From DASWIG01 sp965371445 (GTDB lineage: Bacteria > Acidobacteriota > Thermoanaerobaculia > Multivoradales > J023), in assembly GCA_965371445.1 (NCBI GenBank), contig CBDUYN010000208.1:1-17387 (forward strand): a DNA stretch of 17,387 bases, given 5' to 3'. Below the pieces are notes generated by a model. It was not told the DNA's origin, did not search any database, and was given only the letters and a program-made list of their open reading frames with translations. This document shows, piece by piece, positions 6,522 to 14,271 of this stretch (the first letter of the stretch is position 1; each line of letters opens with the position of its first letter). Position numbers and translations under genes: made by a program.

Positions 6522-7327
6522 CTCGAACCACGGCGGCCCTCGAAGCTGTCTTGGCCGACTTCGTGAAACGTGGACTGCCACATCGGCGGGTAGCGAGGCT
6601 CGCCGGCTTGTTGCTGCTCTCCGGTGTGAGCGAGGTCGGGTCAAGGTGTCCCGGGGTGAAAGGCTACCTGGTCAGCAAGCAGTCCGCCGACGGTGCCTGG
6701 GTGGACTGTGAGGATACCGCGTGGTGCAACTACGTGCTCCGTTGCCTGGACGCACCACCCGAGGTTCAAGCGCCAAGCACAACCTGGCTGGCCGCGGAGC
6801 GCTCGGGTGCCGGCTGGGGTTACGGCCGACGCGACGAACCCTGCATTCCGATCACCGCCACGGTACGGCTCCTGGTGCCCGCTTTGCGTGACGAGCGTTC
6901 CGACGCCTGGCTCCGCGAGGTCTGGGCCGAGGACCTCGCCAGCCCTTTCCGGCTCTCCTACAAGGCTGCCTGGTATCTCCTCGCCCGAGATTCCAGCCGA
7001 GATCTCGGGGAGCGCACCCTCGAACACCTCGTTGCGGACCAGAGAGAGAGCGGTGGGTGGGGTCCCTGGCGAGACCATCCCGCCCCCACCGATTGCTTTT
7101 CCACCGGTATCGCGATGTGGGCCATTGCCACGCAGCCCGCTGATCCCCGGACCGTCGCGGCCCTTCACCGCGCCATTGCCTGGTGTGAGTCCCAACGCCT
7201 CGACGACGGCCTGTTTCCCGTTCACTTCATCGAGGAAGGATCAGCCTGGATCCATCTTGGCTGGTCCGCCGCACTTCGGCGCCTGGCAAGAGAGACGACG
7301 GACAAGCCATCGTGTGCGGGTTCGTAG
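6494..7327 (+). CDS. Squalene-cyclase-like alpha/alpha-toroid protein in RiPP operon
   Basis: The protein has 277 residues with prenyltransferase/squalene-oxidase-type repeats. QW-like motifs occur at 63-69 (QSADGAW), 102-110 (ERSGAGWGY), 183-191 (QRESGGWGPW) and a weaker QRLDDGLFPV at 234-242. Each is followed by a helix with small and aromatic residues, as in terpenoid cyclase toroids. It is much shorter than squalene-hopene cyclases (about 630 residues) and I see no DxDD-type acid motif, so terpene cyclisation is unlikely. Several Cys and His (Cys52, 72, 78, 85, 201, 231) could bind metal. Position directly after the precursor suggests a peptide-tailoring or peptide-binding role, by loose analogy with the LanC toroid; that is inference. 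GTG at 6494 overlaps the precursor; GTG at 6512 is an alternative start. Confidence 0.7.
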   Translation: MLCLSRVQVARTTAALEAVLADFVKRGLPHRRVARLAGLLLLSGVSEVGSRCPGVKGYLVSKQSADGAWVDCEDTAWCNYVLRCLDAPPEVQAPSTTWLAAERSGAGWGYGRRDEPCIPITATVRLLVPALRDERSDAWLREVWAEDLASPFRLSYKAAWYLLARDSSRDLGERTLEHLVADQRESGGWGPWRDHPAPTDCFSTGIAMWAIATQPADPRTVAALHRAIAWCESQRLDDGLFPVHFIEEGSAWIHLGWSAALRRLARETTDKPSCAGS

Positions 7328-9051
7328 GATCGTTCGGTGCTGACGTCTCCCGGGAAGAGATCTCGGCAGCGCTCGCTCTGCTCGCACACCGAGGGCCCGA
7401 CGCACGACAGGTGATAAAGTCCGGTCCTCTCTGTCTCGGCAGCTGTCGCCTCGCCGTCGTTGCTCCCGAGCAAGCGCCGCCGGTCCACTTTCCGTCCGAC
7501 CGGCAGGTGCTGGTGCTCAATGGCGAAGTCTACGACTTGGAGCCCCATACCCTGGTGGCTGAAACGGCTCCCGCTGTCGCCACGACGGATACCGAGCGCC
7601 TCGGCCTGCTCCTCCGGGAGCACGGCACGCGTGCCCTGCCCGACCTGCGGGGCCTTTTCGCTTTCTGCTGGCTCGACGGAAACCGGCTGCTCCTGGTTCG
7701 AGACCGGTTCGGCATCAAGCCGCTCTACCATGCTCACTATCGCCAGGGCCTGTTGTTCGCCTCGGAGATGAAGGCTCTCCTCTCGTTGCCAGGTTTCTCC
7801 AGGGAGCTCGACGAGGACGTGATGTCGGCATTCAGAGTCGTGGGGCACAACGTGTTTCCCGGCAGGACCCCGTTCCGCCGCATCCGGGCGGTGCGGCCGG
7901 GCCACCTGCTGGAATGCCGGGAAGGCGGAAGGGTCCGGGAGCTACCCTTTGCCCCGCTCCTGCACGTTCCTCCGGCCGGGCAGGGGCGCTGTCCCGACCC
8001 CGATGCGGCCCGGGCCCAGGTCGAGGACCTCCTGGCCGCCTCGGTGCGCCGGGCTGCCCGGCACGACCCCCATCCGAAGGCGGTCTTCTTCTCGGGTGGT
8101 CTCGACTCCTCCCTGCTTCTCGATCTTGCGCGAGCGGAGGCTCCGACAACTGCCTTCGTGCTGAGCGACAGGAGCGACGCCCCGGACTTCGTCGAGGCCC
8201 GGCGGGTCGCGGCCGCTCTCGACGTTCCCCTTCGGGAGCAGCTGATCGACGAGCTCGACCTCGCCCGGGAGATCGTCCACTATGCGTGGCACTTCGAGCA
8301 CCCCATCGTCGGCGGGGCCTTCGATCTCCTCGGTGGTGTCGCCTTCCACGCTCTGGCGCGCTGCGTCGGCCGCGAGTTCCGGGTGGCTTTCTGCGGCGAA
8401 GGAGCCGACGAGCTCTTCCTTGGCTACCACCGGCTCCATGTCGAACCTCAGCTCGTGTTGGAAGCCGTCAGCCGACGGGCCGGAGAGCGGGCGACCCCCA
8501 GCCTCAGGGAGTGGCTGAAGGCGCAGGGGCTGGCCGCGGGGACGGCGGCACCCTTCAATCCCCCCGCGGGGCCGGCGGCATGGCGTGCCCTCCGTGACCT
8601 CGCTCTCCACCAGGGTCTTTCCGAGTATCACCTGCCGAGCGTCGACCGTTCCGGAATGGCGTTTGGCCTGGAGATCCGCCCTCCCTTCCTGGACAACGAC
8701 CTGGCAGAGCTGGCTGCCGGCCTCGACGAAGCTGTGCTCCTCGACCGGGTCGACTACTGGACGAAGCGTCCTCTGAGGGCCGTCGCGAGACGCCGTTTCA
8801 GGTCACCGGGAACGGAGCGCGTCGCGGTTCGGCGCAAGAGAGCCATGTCGTCGTCGGTCGAGGTGGCGGCGAAGCGGCTTCTTGGGCTGCTTCCCGGTAC
8901 CTCTCCCGGGGTGGGGATCGCCGGTGTGTTGGAGCCGCTCCTTGCTGAGCTTTTCGAGTACCTTCACGTCGATCCGGGTATCACCGATCCGCCCGATTTC
9001 TCCCTCGTCGAGTTTGCCGCCGAGCTCGGCAGCCGGGCAGGGGCACGATGA
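7312..9051 (+). CDS. Asparagine synthetase (glutamine-hydrolysing)-like amidotransferase
   Basis: The protein has 579 residues and both AsnB domains. The N-terminal glutaminase has the nucleophile Cys2 (M-C-G-F-V-G), plus HRGPD, LNGEVYD and RDRFGIKPLY. The C-terminal ATP-pyrophosphatase domain has the PP-loop SGGLDSS at 261-267 and GEGADELFLGY at 362-371. The family activates a carboxylate as acyl-adenylate and attacks it with ammonia from glutamine. In a RiPP operon such an enzyme may amidate a peptide carboxylate or close an amide, as the AsnB-like cyclase does in lasso peptides, but no lasso leader peptidase is seen here. Plain asparagine synthesis is possible but less likely given the location. 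The GTG at 7312 is fixed by Cys2. It overlaps the toroid gene by 16 nt and the next gene by 4 nt. Confidence 0.85.
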   Translation: MCGFVGSFGADVSREEISAALALLAHRGPDARQVIKSGPLCLGSCRLAVVAPEQAPPVHFPSDRQVLVLNGEVYDLEPHTLVAETAPAVATTDTERLGLLLREHGTRALPDLRGLFAFCWLDGNRLLLVRDRFGIKPLYHAHYRQGLLFASEMKALLSLPGFSRELDEDVMSAFRVVGHNVFPGRTPFRRIRAVRPGHLLECREGGRVRELPFAPLLHVPPAGQGRCPDPDAARAQVEDLLAASVRRAARHDPHPKAVFFSGGLDSSLLLDLARAEAPTTAFVLSDRSDAPDFVEARRVAAALDVPLREQLIDELDLAREIVHYAWHFEHPIVGGAFDLLGGVAFHALARCVGREFRVAFCGEGADELFLGYHRLHVEPQLVLEAVSRRAGERATPSLREWLKAQGLAAGTAAPFNPPAGPAAWRALRDLALHQGLSEYHLPSVDRSGMAFGLEIRPPFLDNDLAELAAGLDEAVLLDRVDYWTKRPLRAVARRRFRSPGTERVAVRRKRAMSSSVEVAAKRLLGLLPGTSPGVGIAGVLEPLLAELFEYLHVDPGITDPPDFSLVEFAAELGSRAGAR

Positions 9052-10178
9052 GAGCTCTCCTCATCGGGAAGTTTCCGCCGGGCCAGGGTGGCATCGCTTC
9101 CAAGAGCTACTGGCTGTGCCGGGCCCTGGCCGAGCGCGGCATCTGTTTCGACGTGGTCACCATCGTCCCGCACGTCTACCGGAGCGAAAAGGCCGGTGAG
9201 CTTCCGGACACGATCCGAGTGCGGCAGCTCGCGCCTGACGACACGCCCCCGTGGTTCATTCCCGGTGGGGATCTGTGGACCGAGAGGCTCGTTTCCGCCG
9301 CCCTCGAGCTGGCCGGCGACGAGCCCCCCGATCTGGTCGAAGCGAACTATCTCGCTCCCTACGGGATGGCTGCCTTCGTGGCTTCACGCCTGCTTGGGGC
9401 TCCGCTTCTCGTGCGGCACGCGGGCAGCGATCTGGCGAAGCTCTTGGCCTGGCCCCGGTCACGGCGTGGACTGACTCGACTTCTGACCGCTGCCGACCTC
9501 GTCGCCACCACACCCGACGGCGCTTCACGGCTCCCCGCCCGCACCGGCGCTGCCGGCACACTCGTCGAGCTCCCGCGATACGTGCCCAACCCCGGGTTCT
9601 TTGTCGCGGCCGAGTCCTCGCCTTCGGGGTACCGTCTGCTCTTGGCCGGCAAGCTGAGCTACCACTGGCGGCTCAAGGCTCTCGACACCCTGGCGGCCGC
9701 TCTCGAGCTACGGCCCGACTGGCGGCTGGTGGCTGTCGCCGACGGTACGGGCCGGGAGGCCTTCGAGGCCGAGCTCAGGAATCGGAACCTTGCGAACCGG
9801 GTGCGCCGCGAGGCTTTCGTCGCCCCCGACGCCGTGCCGGCCTTGCTGTCGGAGGCCACGGCAGTGTGGGCTGTGGAACGTCCGGGAGGAATCCCCGACT
9901 TCAGCAACCTGGTGTGGGAGGCGCTCGCCTGTGGACGTCCCTGCCTCGTGGCGGCGGCCGCGGCCGAGCATCCGGGCGCCGAGCTGCTCCGGCGCTGCAC
10001 CGCGCTTCTCGTGGTCGACCCGGACGACCCGGCGAGCGTCGCCGCGGCACTGACCCGGGCAGCCTCCATGTCCACCGCTGAGCCGCCCCCAGGACTGTCG
10101 CAGGCGTTCGACGAGTACGTCGAGGCAAACGCGGCCCTGTACCTCAAGGCTGTCCGGGCCAGGGGCGAAAGCCCATGA
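9048..10178 (+). CDS. GT4-like glycosyltransferase
   Basis: The protein has 376 residues with the GT-B arrangement of family 4. The N-terminal part has the loop FPPGQGGIASKSYWLCRALAERG (split here as FPPGQGGIASK at 9-19 and onward), RHAGSD at 123-128, and the C-terminal nucleotide-sugar region PDFSNLVWEALACGRP at about 283-298. The usual E-x7-E motif is degenerate, with only the second Glu (291) clearly in place. It most likely transfers a sugar from a nucleotide donor to the modified peptide or a lipid; the acceptor is not shown by sequence. There is no membrane segment. ATGA at 9048-9051 joins it to the AsnB-like gene and a further 4-nt overlap joins it to the next gene, so translation is coupled. 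Confidence 0.8.
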   Translation: MRALLIGKFPPGQGGIASKSYWLCRALAERGICFDVVTIVPHVYRSEKAGELPDTIRVRQLAPDDTPPWFIPGGDLWTERLVSAALELAGDEPPDLVEANYLAPYGMAAFVASRLLGAPLLVRHAGSDLAKLLAWPRSRRGLTRLLTAADLVATTPDGASRLPARTGAAGTLVELPRYVPNPGFFVAAESSPSGYRLLLAGKLSYHWRLKALDTLAAALELRPDWRLVAVADGTGREAFEAELRNRNLANRVRREAFVAPDAVPALLSEATAVWAVERPGGIPDFSNLVWEALACGRPCLVAAAAAEHPGAELLRRCTALLVVDPDDPASVAAALTRAASMSTAEPPPGLSQAFDEYVEANAALYLKAVRARGESP

Positions 10179-11686
10179 GACGTCGTCCCCGGGTTCTGCT
10201 CGCCCTGCCCCGATACCGCGGTCTCAACCATGGCCTCTTTCTCGGAATCGCCAGCCTGGTCGCGGCCCTCGAGGCGAGCGGCGTGGACGCCGCGGTCCTC
10301 GACGAAGACGTGGCCGCCCGGGCGGAGAGCCAGGGCTGTTGCTCCGCCGACGAGACCATTCGGCGGGTGGTCTCTGATTTCGGACCCACACTCGTCGGCG
10401 TTCACGTGAACACCCCCAACTATGCTTCCGCCCTGCGCCTCGCGACTTACCTGAAGAGCTGTTGCGACGTCCCTCTGGTCGCCGGGGGCCCGCACGCCGG
10501 CGTCGCCGCCTCGTGCCTCCTGAACCGCCACTATGAGCTCGATTTCGTCCTTCGCGGCGAAGCGGATCTGACGCTTCCGGCTCTGGCCCGGGCCCTCGCG
10601 GGGCGGGGAGCTCTCGACGACGTCGCCGGCCTGTCACGCAGGTCCGACGGTGAGGTCGTCCATCAGCAGAGGCCTCCCCTCGTGGACCTCGGTGATCTTC
10701 CCCGGCCTCACCGGCGGGCACTTCTCGAACCGTCGGACGAGGTCTTGCGGCGCTACGCCCGCGGCAGGTACCAGGAGAACTTTTCAGCCGCCATGCCGGG
10801 ATTTGCCGGCCGTGAGGTCGCTGGTGCCTACGCGACGCGCGGCTGTCACGCCGGCTGTCCCTTCTGCTCCCCGACCGCGTTCTGGGCCGAGCCGGGCTCA
10901 GGGCGTCCGGTGCGCCGCCTGCGGCCGGTCGCCGCGCTCCTGGCCGAGCTGCGTGAAGTGCGTGATCTCGGCTACGGTGCGGTGTTCTTCGACGAACCGA
11001 CGTTCCCCCTGGCCAGTGAACCGACGTGGATCGCGGACTTCTGCGCCGGCGTGCGCGAGCTCGATCTGCTCTGGGGGGCTCCGACCCGGCTCGACGAGCT
11101 GGCTCCGCGTCTCCTGCCGGCGCTCGCGAGCTCCGGGCTACGCTACGTCTACTTCGGCCTCGAAACACCGAACCCCCACCTGCAGCGCGCTCTGGGAAAG
11201 CCCGCGGATCTCGCCGCCGTGCAGGCGACCCTGGCGGCCTGCGAGGCGCACGGGGTGCAGTGCGACCTTTCGCTGTTCTTCGGCGCGCCCGGTGAGACCG
11301 AGGAGTCGATCGACGCCACGCTCGCCTGGATCGTCCACAACCTCCCGAAAGGCAACGCCTTCTTCTCGGTGGCCGCCTACTGGCCGGGCACCCCGTGGGC
11401 GGAGCGGCAGGGCCTCGGCCCCGAGTGCTGGGAGCCGGACTTCGACCGTACGGAGGCCGAGCGGCGCGGTGCCGTCTGGTATCCTGAGACGGCCGTGTCG
11501 ATCGACCGTTTCTACTCCAACAGCACCGGCACCTATCACCCCGCCTTCATGAGCCTGGATCGCGCTCTGGCGATCAAGGAACGAATCGTCAGCAGCGGGT
11601 TCAGGGAACGCTTCAGCCGCTATTCGCGCAGCCCTGCGGCAGCAGCAACCAGAACCGGAGCCGCAGCAGGAGTCCTGGCGCGATGA
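10175..11686 (+). CDS. Cobalamin-binding-domain radical SAM enzyme
   Basis: The protein has 503 residues. Residues about 5-145 form a B12-binding-type Rossmann domain (LLALPRYRG, then VGVHVNTPNYASALRLATYL, LVAGGPHAG, FVLRGEADLTLPALA). It lacks the DxHxxG cobalt-ligating His, as is usual in class B radical SAM methylases. The radical SAM cluster is Cys224, Cys228 and Cys231 in CHAGCPFC, followed by VFFDEPTF and YVYFGLETPNPHLQRALGK. Relatives methylate unreactive carbons or do other B12-dependent chemistry in natural product pathways. In this operon the peptide is the probable substrate. The gene overlaps its upstream neighbour by 4 nt (ATGA) and the last radical SAM gene by 4 nt. The C-terminus ends in an Ala/Arg-rich tail of no clear function. 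Confidence 0.85.
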   Translation: MRRRPRVLLALPRYRGLNHGLFLGIASLVAALEASGVDAAVLDEDVAARAESQGCCSADETIRRVVSDFGPTLVGVHVNTPNYASALRLATYLKSCCDVPLVAGGPHAGVAASCLLNRHYELDFVLRGEADLTLPALARALAGRGALDDVAGLSRRSDGEVVHQQRPPLVDLGDLPRPHRRALLEPSDEVLRRYARGRYQENFSAAMPGFAGREVAGAYATRGCHAGCPFCSPTAFWAEPGSGRPVRRLRPVAALLAELREVRDLGYGAVFFDEPTFPLASEPTWIADFCAGVRELDLLWGAPTRLDELAPRLLPALASSGLRYVYFGLETPNPHLQRALGKPADLAAVQATLAACEAHGVQCDLSLFFGAPGETEESIDATLAWIVHNLPKGNAFFSVAAYWPGTPWAERQGLGPECWEPDFDRTEAERRGAVWYPETAVSIDRFYSNSTGTYHPAFMSLDRALAIKERIVSSGFRERFSRYSRSPAAAATRTGAAAGVLAR

Positions 11687-12801
11687 AAGTACGTCACCTC
11701 TTCACACACGACGTCCGTCCGGGCCGGCTCTTCCGCATTCCCGAGGTTCCCGACAACGTGATGGTCGACCTCACCTGGGCCTGCAACCACCGTTGCGCCT
11801 TCTGTTACAACCCGGCCGAGGACCACCGGCGCGGTTACCCTCCGGCGGCGACAATTGAGGCCGTCCTGCGTGCCCTCGCCAACTGGGGGGTCCGCGAGGT
11901 GCTCTACCTGGGAGGCGAGCCGACGCTCCACCCGGACTTCGAAGAGCTGCTGGAGCTGGGCGCCACACTTGGCCTCTGCCAGCGGATGGTGACCAACGGC
12001 AGCAGGATCGACGTGCGGCGGGCGGAGCGCCTGGCGCGGTGGAACGTGGAGGTGGGAATTTCTCTCCACGGTTCCGATGCGGACGTCCACGACCGACTGG
12101 CCGGATCCCGGAACGCGTTCCGGAAGGCGTTGCAGAGTCTGGACGCGTTGGTTGCAGCCGGAGCTCCGGCCTTCGCGCAGTACTCGCCAACGCGCCTCGA
12201 CGATGGTGGGATCGAAGCGCTGGCGGCGTTTCTCGGCCTCCGGTACGGAAGCTCCATCCGTTTTCTCGACGTCAACCGGTTGTTACCCTACGGCGAAGGC
12301 GGACGCGGCGGACGCGAAGTGCTCCTCGACGACGACGGTTGGTGGACGACGTTGCGCGGCGTAGGGAATCTCGTCCGGGCGGGTTGGAAGGTCTGGGTCG
12401 AGTCGGTACCGCGTTGCTGGATCCGTGACCGTGCCGCGGCCGACGGGCTCGACGACGCAACCGTCGAGGCCATTCTCGCGAGTCTTCGGCCCTGCTTCAT
12501 GAGCGTCACCCAACTGGCCTTCGATCCGGAGGGTCGCGTCAAGCTCTGCCCCGGCGGGCCGCCGCTCGGTCCGTCGCTTCTCGACGGCGATCCGGCTGAG
12601 CTCTGGCGCCATCATCCGCTGCTGGTCGAACGGCGTGCTCTTTCGTTCCTGCCGAAGGTCTGCATCGACTATGAGACGGGCCACCTGTGCGCGGAGTTCT
12701 ACGAGTGCGGCGGCGGTTGTGGGTCCGCCGCCGGGGTCGTGCCGGGGGCGGCGGACCCTTTAGTCCCGGAGGAGCTGGTGGGCCCGGGCTGCAAGGGCTA
12801 G
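11683..12801 (+). CDS. Second radical SAM enzyme with SPASM-like C-terminus
   Basis: The protein has 372 residues. Cys34, Cys38 and Cys41 in CNHRCAFC bind the SAM cluster, and GGEP is at 77-80. The C-terminal third holds several further Cys (CWIRD, CFMS, CPGG, CIDYETGHLC, CGGGC and a Cys two residues from the end) consistent with one or two auxiliary clusters, though the spacing is not textbook SPASM. It differs clearly in sequence from the first enzyme at 4997, so the two probably carry out different steps rather than being duplicates. It overlaps the B12 enzyme by 4 nt and is the last gene of the operon. A role in maturing the same Cys-rich peptide is the simplest reading. Confidence 0.84.
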   Translation: MKVRHLFTHDVRPGRLFRIPEVPDNVMVDLTWACNHRCAFCYNPAEDHRRGYPPAATIEAVLRALANWGVREVLYLGGEPTLHPDFEELLELGATLGLCQRMVTNGSRIDVRRAERLARWNVEVGISLHGSDADVHDRLAGSRNAFRKALQSLDALVAAGAPAFAQYSPTRLDDGGIEALAAFLGLRYGSSIRFLDVNRLLPYGEGGRGGREVLLDDDGWWTTLRGVGNLVRAGWKVWVESVPRCWIRDRAAADGLDDATVEAILASLRPCFMSVTQLAFDPEGRVKLCPGGPPLGPSLLDGDPAELWRHHPLLVERRALSFLPKVCIDYETGHLCAEFYECGGGCGSAAGVVPGAADPLVPEELVGPGCKG

Positions 12802-12879
12802 GAGCCTGTAGGGCATAGAAGGGTGGATTGGAGGCGAGTCCACCGCGACGCGATCGGCCGCCTTCAGCGGCCCGTCTCG

Positions 12880-12906
12880 CCCATAGGGCGTCCGTTCTTC
12901 TATGGG
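12880..12906. repeat. Inverted repeat CCCATAG / CTATGGG
   Basis: Seven exact base pairs, 12880-12886 with 12900-12906, enclose a 13-nt loop. It lies 80 nt after the last RiPP gene. Without a T tract it is at best a weak terminator; it could instead be a protein-binding site. Confidence 0.3.
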
Positions 12907-13002
12907 ACCGCCGGCGTCCCGACGCGTCCACCGTCCCGGCGCGGCCGCGTCCGGCCCGCGTCCGTGCCGGCGCGTCCACCGTGGCGCGTCGGGAGCCAGT
13001 TG

Positions 13003-13011
13003 TTGTACAAT
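13003..13011 (+). promoter_or_regulatory. -10 element and small palindrome ahead of the HigB-like gene
   Basis: TACAAT (13006-13011) matches the -10 consensus in five of six positions. It overlaps the 8-bp palindrome TTGTACAA (13003-13010). Antitoxins of this family repress their own operon through palindromes over the promoter, so this is a candidate autoregulatory operator. No clear -35 is present. Confidence 0.35.
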
Positions 13012-13059
13012 GCCCTCAGACGGGCTCCGGACACCGTCCCCGACGCGGCGTTCAGCAAG

Positions 13060-13383
13060 ATGGTCATCCTCGAAACAGCGGCCTTCACCCGCAGGATCCG
13101 CGCGCTGCTCGACGACGAGAGCTACCGTGAGCTCCAGAACGCCCTCCTCGAGAGGCCACAGCTCGGAGACCTCATCTCGGGAAGCGGCGGAATCCGCAAG
13201 CTCCGGTGGGCAGTCTCGGGCCGAGGAAAGCGAGGTGGCGCCCGCATCCTCTACTACTGGATCACAACAAGGGACCAGGTGTTCATGCTGACGGCATATC
13301 CCAAGAGCACACGCGGCGATCTGACGAAGAGACAGCTTGCCCTCCTGAGCAAAACGGTCGAAGAGGAGCTCCACCATGGATGA
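13060..13383 (+). CDS. HigB2-like (RelE superfamily) mRNA-cleaving toxin
   Basis: The protein has 107 residues, the usual size. It follows the HigB2 pattern of Vibrio cholerae through its length: ETAAFTRRIRALLDDESYRELQNALL, ERPQLGDLISGSGGIRKLRW, GRGKRGGARILYYWI, VFMLTAYPKS. Conserved Lys/Arg and aromatic residues of the ribosome-dependent nuclease site are kept, so it looks intact. The toxin would cleave mRNA on the ribosome when free of antitoxin. The ATG at 13060 is where similarity begins; upstream in-frame sequence is low-complexity. The toxin gene comes first and overlaps the antitoxin gene by 8 nt, the typical HigBA order. Confidence 0.85.
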   Translation: MVILETAAFTRRIRALLDDESYRELQNALLERPQLGDLISGSGGIRKLRWAVSGRGKRGGARILYYWITTRDQVFMLTAYPKSTRGDLTKRQLALLSKTVEEELHHG

Positions 13384-13684
13384 CGAGATGTTTGACGAGC
13401 TTCTGGGAAGCGTCCGGGAAGCTGGCCGGATCCTTCGGGGGGAGCAAGCCCCTTCGAGAACCTTCCCCCTCGAATTTCCCGACGTCCGGTCGATCCGAGA
13501 GCAGGTCGGGCTTCCCCAGAGCCGCTTCGCCTCTCTGCTCGGAGTCAGCGTCCGGACGGTCCGAAGCTGGGAACAGGGACGCCGGCATCCCTCGGGCGCG
13601 GCCCGGGTCCTCCTGAGCCTGCTCGAGAAGAATCCGGATCGGGTACTGGGGATGTTGGATCTCCCGGCGCAGGTGGGCGCCTGA
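13376..13684 (+). CDS. HigA-like helix-turn-helix antitoxin
   Basis: The protein has 102 residues. Residues about 37-85 form an XRE-type helix-turn-helix (VRSIREQVGLPQSRFASLLG, then VSVRTVRSWEQGRRHPSGAA), and the N-terminal 35 residues would wrap the toxin. It should neutralise the HigB-like toxin and repress the shared promoter, probably at the TTGTACAA palindrome. The start ATG lies inside the 3' end of the toxin gene. Confidence 0.85.
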   Translation: MDDEMFDELLGSVREAGRILRGEQAPSRTFPLEFPDVRSIREQVGLPQSRFASLLGVSVRTVRSWEQGRRHPSGAARVLLSLLEKNPDRVLGMLDLPAQVGA

Positions 13685-14027
13685 TCTCGAGAAGAAGTCG
13701 TACCCGTCGACGTGCCGTGAGGTAGAAAGTGGCGCACGGGGAGTTTCGCGACAAGAACGTCCTGGTCCTTGCCCGGCGGGAGCTCGTGCGGACCGTACGC
13801 TTCCTCTTCTTCACCGGCGAGGAGGCATCTGGTCCCAGATGCCTGGCACTTTCGTGAGTCCTGGTCGGCTCTTCGGCGCGGCGAGGGGTCTCCGGCTCCA
13901 GGCCGGTCCGGAGTCCTTGTTTCACCAGGCGGCGAACGGTCTCCGAGACCGAGAGTCTGTGCTGGTGGGCAAGCTGGCGAACCTGCTTGTGTTGCGTCTC
14001 TTCGAGTTGGATCTGGGTGCGGACCAT
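13545..14027 (-). pseudogene. Solitary ribbon-helix-helix antitoxin, probably decayed
   Basis: GGAGGTG lies 5 nt before the ATG at 14027, an ideal ribosome site. The first 40 residues are a CopG/ribbon-helix-helix antitoxin (MVRTQIQLEETQHKQVRQLA, then HRLSVSETVRRLVKQGL). After that the frame becomes Arg/Pro/Ser-rich without family character and runs to 13545, antisense to the HigA-like gene. No partner toxin (PIN domain would be expected) follows. A palindromic repeat at 13823-13844 falls just past the conserved part. The simplest view is a remnant of a toxin-antitoxin pair whose 3' half was lost or replaced. Confidence 0.5.
13823..13844. repeat. Near-perfect 22-bp palindrome
   Basis: AGGCATCTGG (13823-13832) and CCAGATGCCT (13835-13844) are exact reverse complements around a 2-nt centre. 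The flanking GGCAC may extend it on one side. Such palindromes are often dispersed genomic repeats. It sits at the point where the antitoxin remnant loses family similarity. Confidence 0.7.
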
Positions 14028-14203
14028 CGGATCACCTCCGGAGACCATGATGCCATCCTGCTGCCCTGCTGGCAGGCCGGCCGCCGCCACCTCAAGCCGA
14101 CGCCTCCGCATCCACCAGCTCCCGCAACGCCGCCGCCACCCCAGGACGCTCCGCGTCCCGCCCGCGCTCCCAGCAGGCGAGACAAGGAGATTTCGTCCCC
14201 TGG

Positions 14204-14242
14204 GCGGGCGGGACGCCCGCGCTCCCAGCAGGCGGAGCCTGC
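14204..14242. repeat. Two small GC-rich hairpins with triloops
   Basis: GCGGGCG-GGA-CGCCCGC spans 14204-14220 and GCAGGC-GGA-GCCTGC spans 14228-14242; both stems are perfect. The sequence between them, GCTCCCA, recurs after the related hairpins in the longer direct repeats at 14308 and 15212. These look like REP-type dispersed elements. Confidence 0.6.
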
Positions 14243-14271
14243 CTTACGACCGGATCGGCGGCTACCCTCTT

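Larger units (their letters stand above)
12802..13059. other. Intergenic region after the RiPP operon
   Basis: No gene is supported here. The region contains a 7-bp inverted repeat at 12880-12906, two copies of GCGTCCACCGT near 12924 and 12971, and a -10-like TACAAT at 13006-13011 that probably serves the toxin-antitoxin pair. No T-rich intrinsic terminator is visible after the operon. Confidence 0.5.

Noticed and set aside
7312..9051. Lasso peptide cluster based on the AsnB-like enzyme
   Set aside because: No transglutaminase-like leader peptidase lies in the operon, and the precursor is Cys-rich with radical SAM partners; the TPR/transglutaminase-like gene at 1051 is exported and separate.
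13729..13857. 42-codon plus-strand frame after the HigA-like gene
   Set aside because: It starts with GTG after a weak purine stretch and reads plausibly (EFRDKNVLVLARREL), but it is short, antisense to the antitoxin remnant and matches no family I know.
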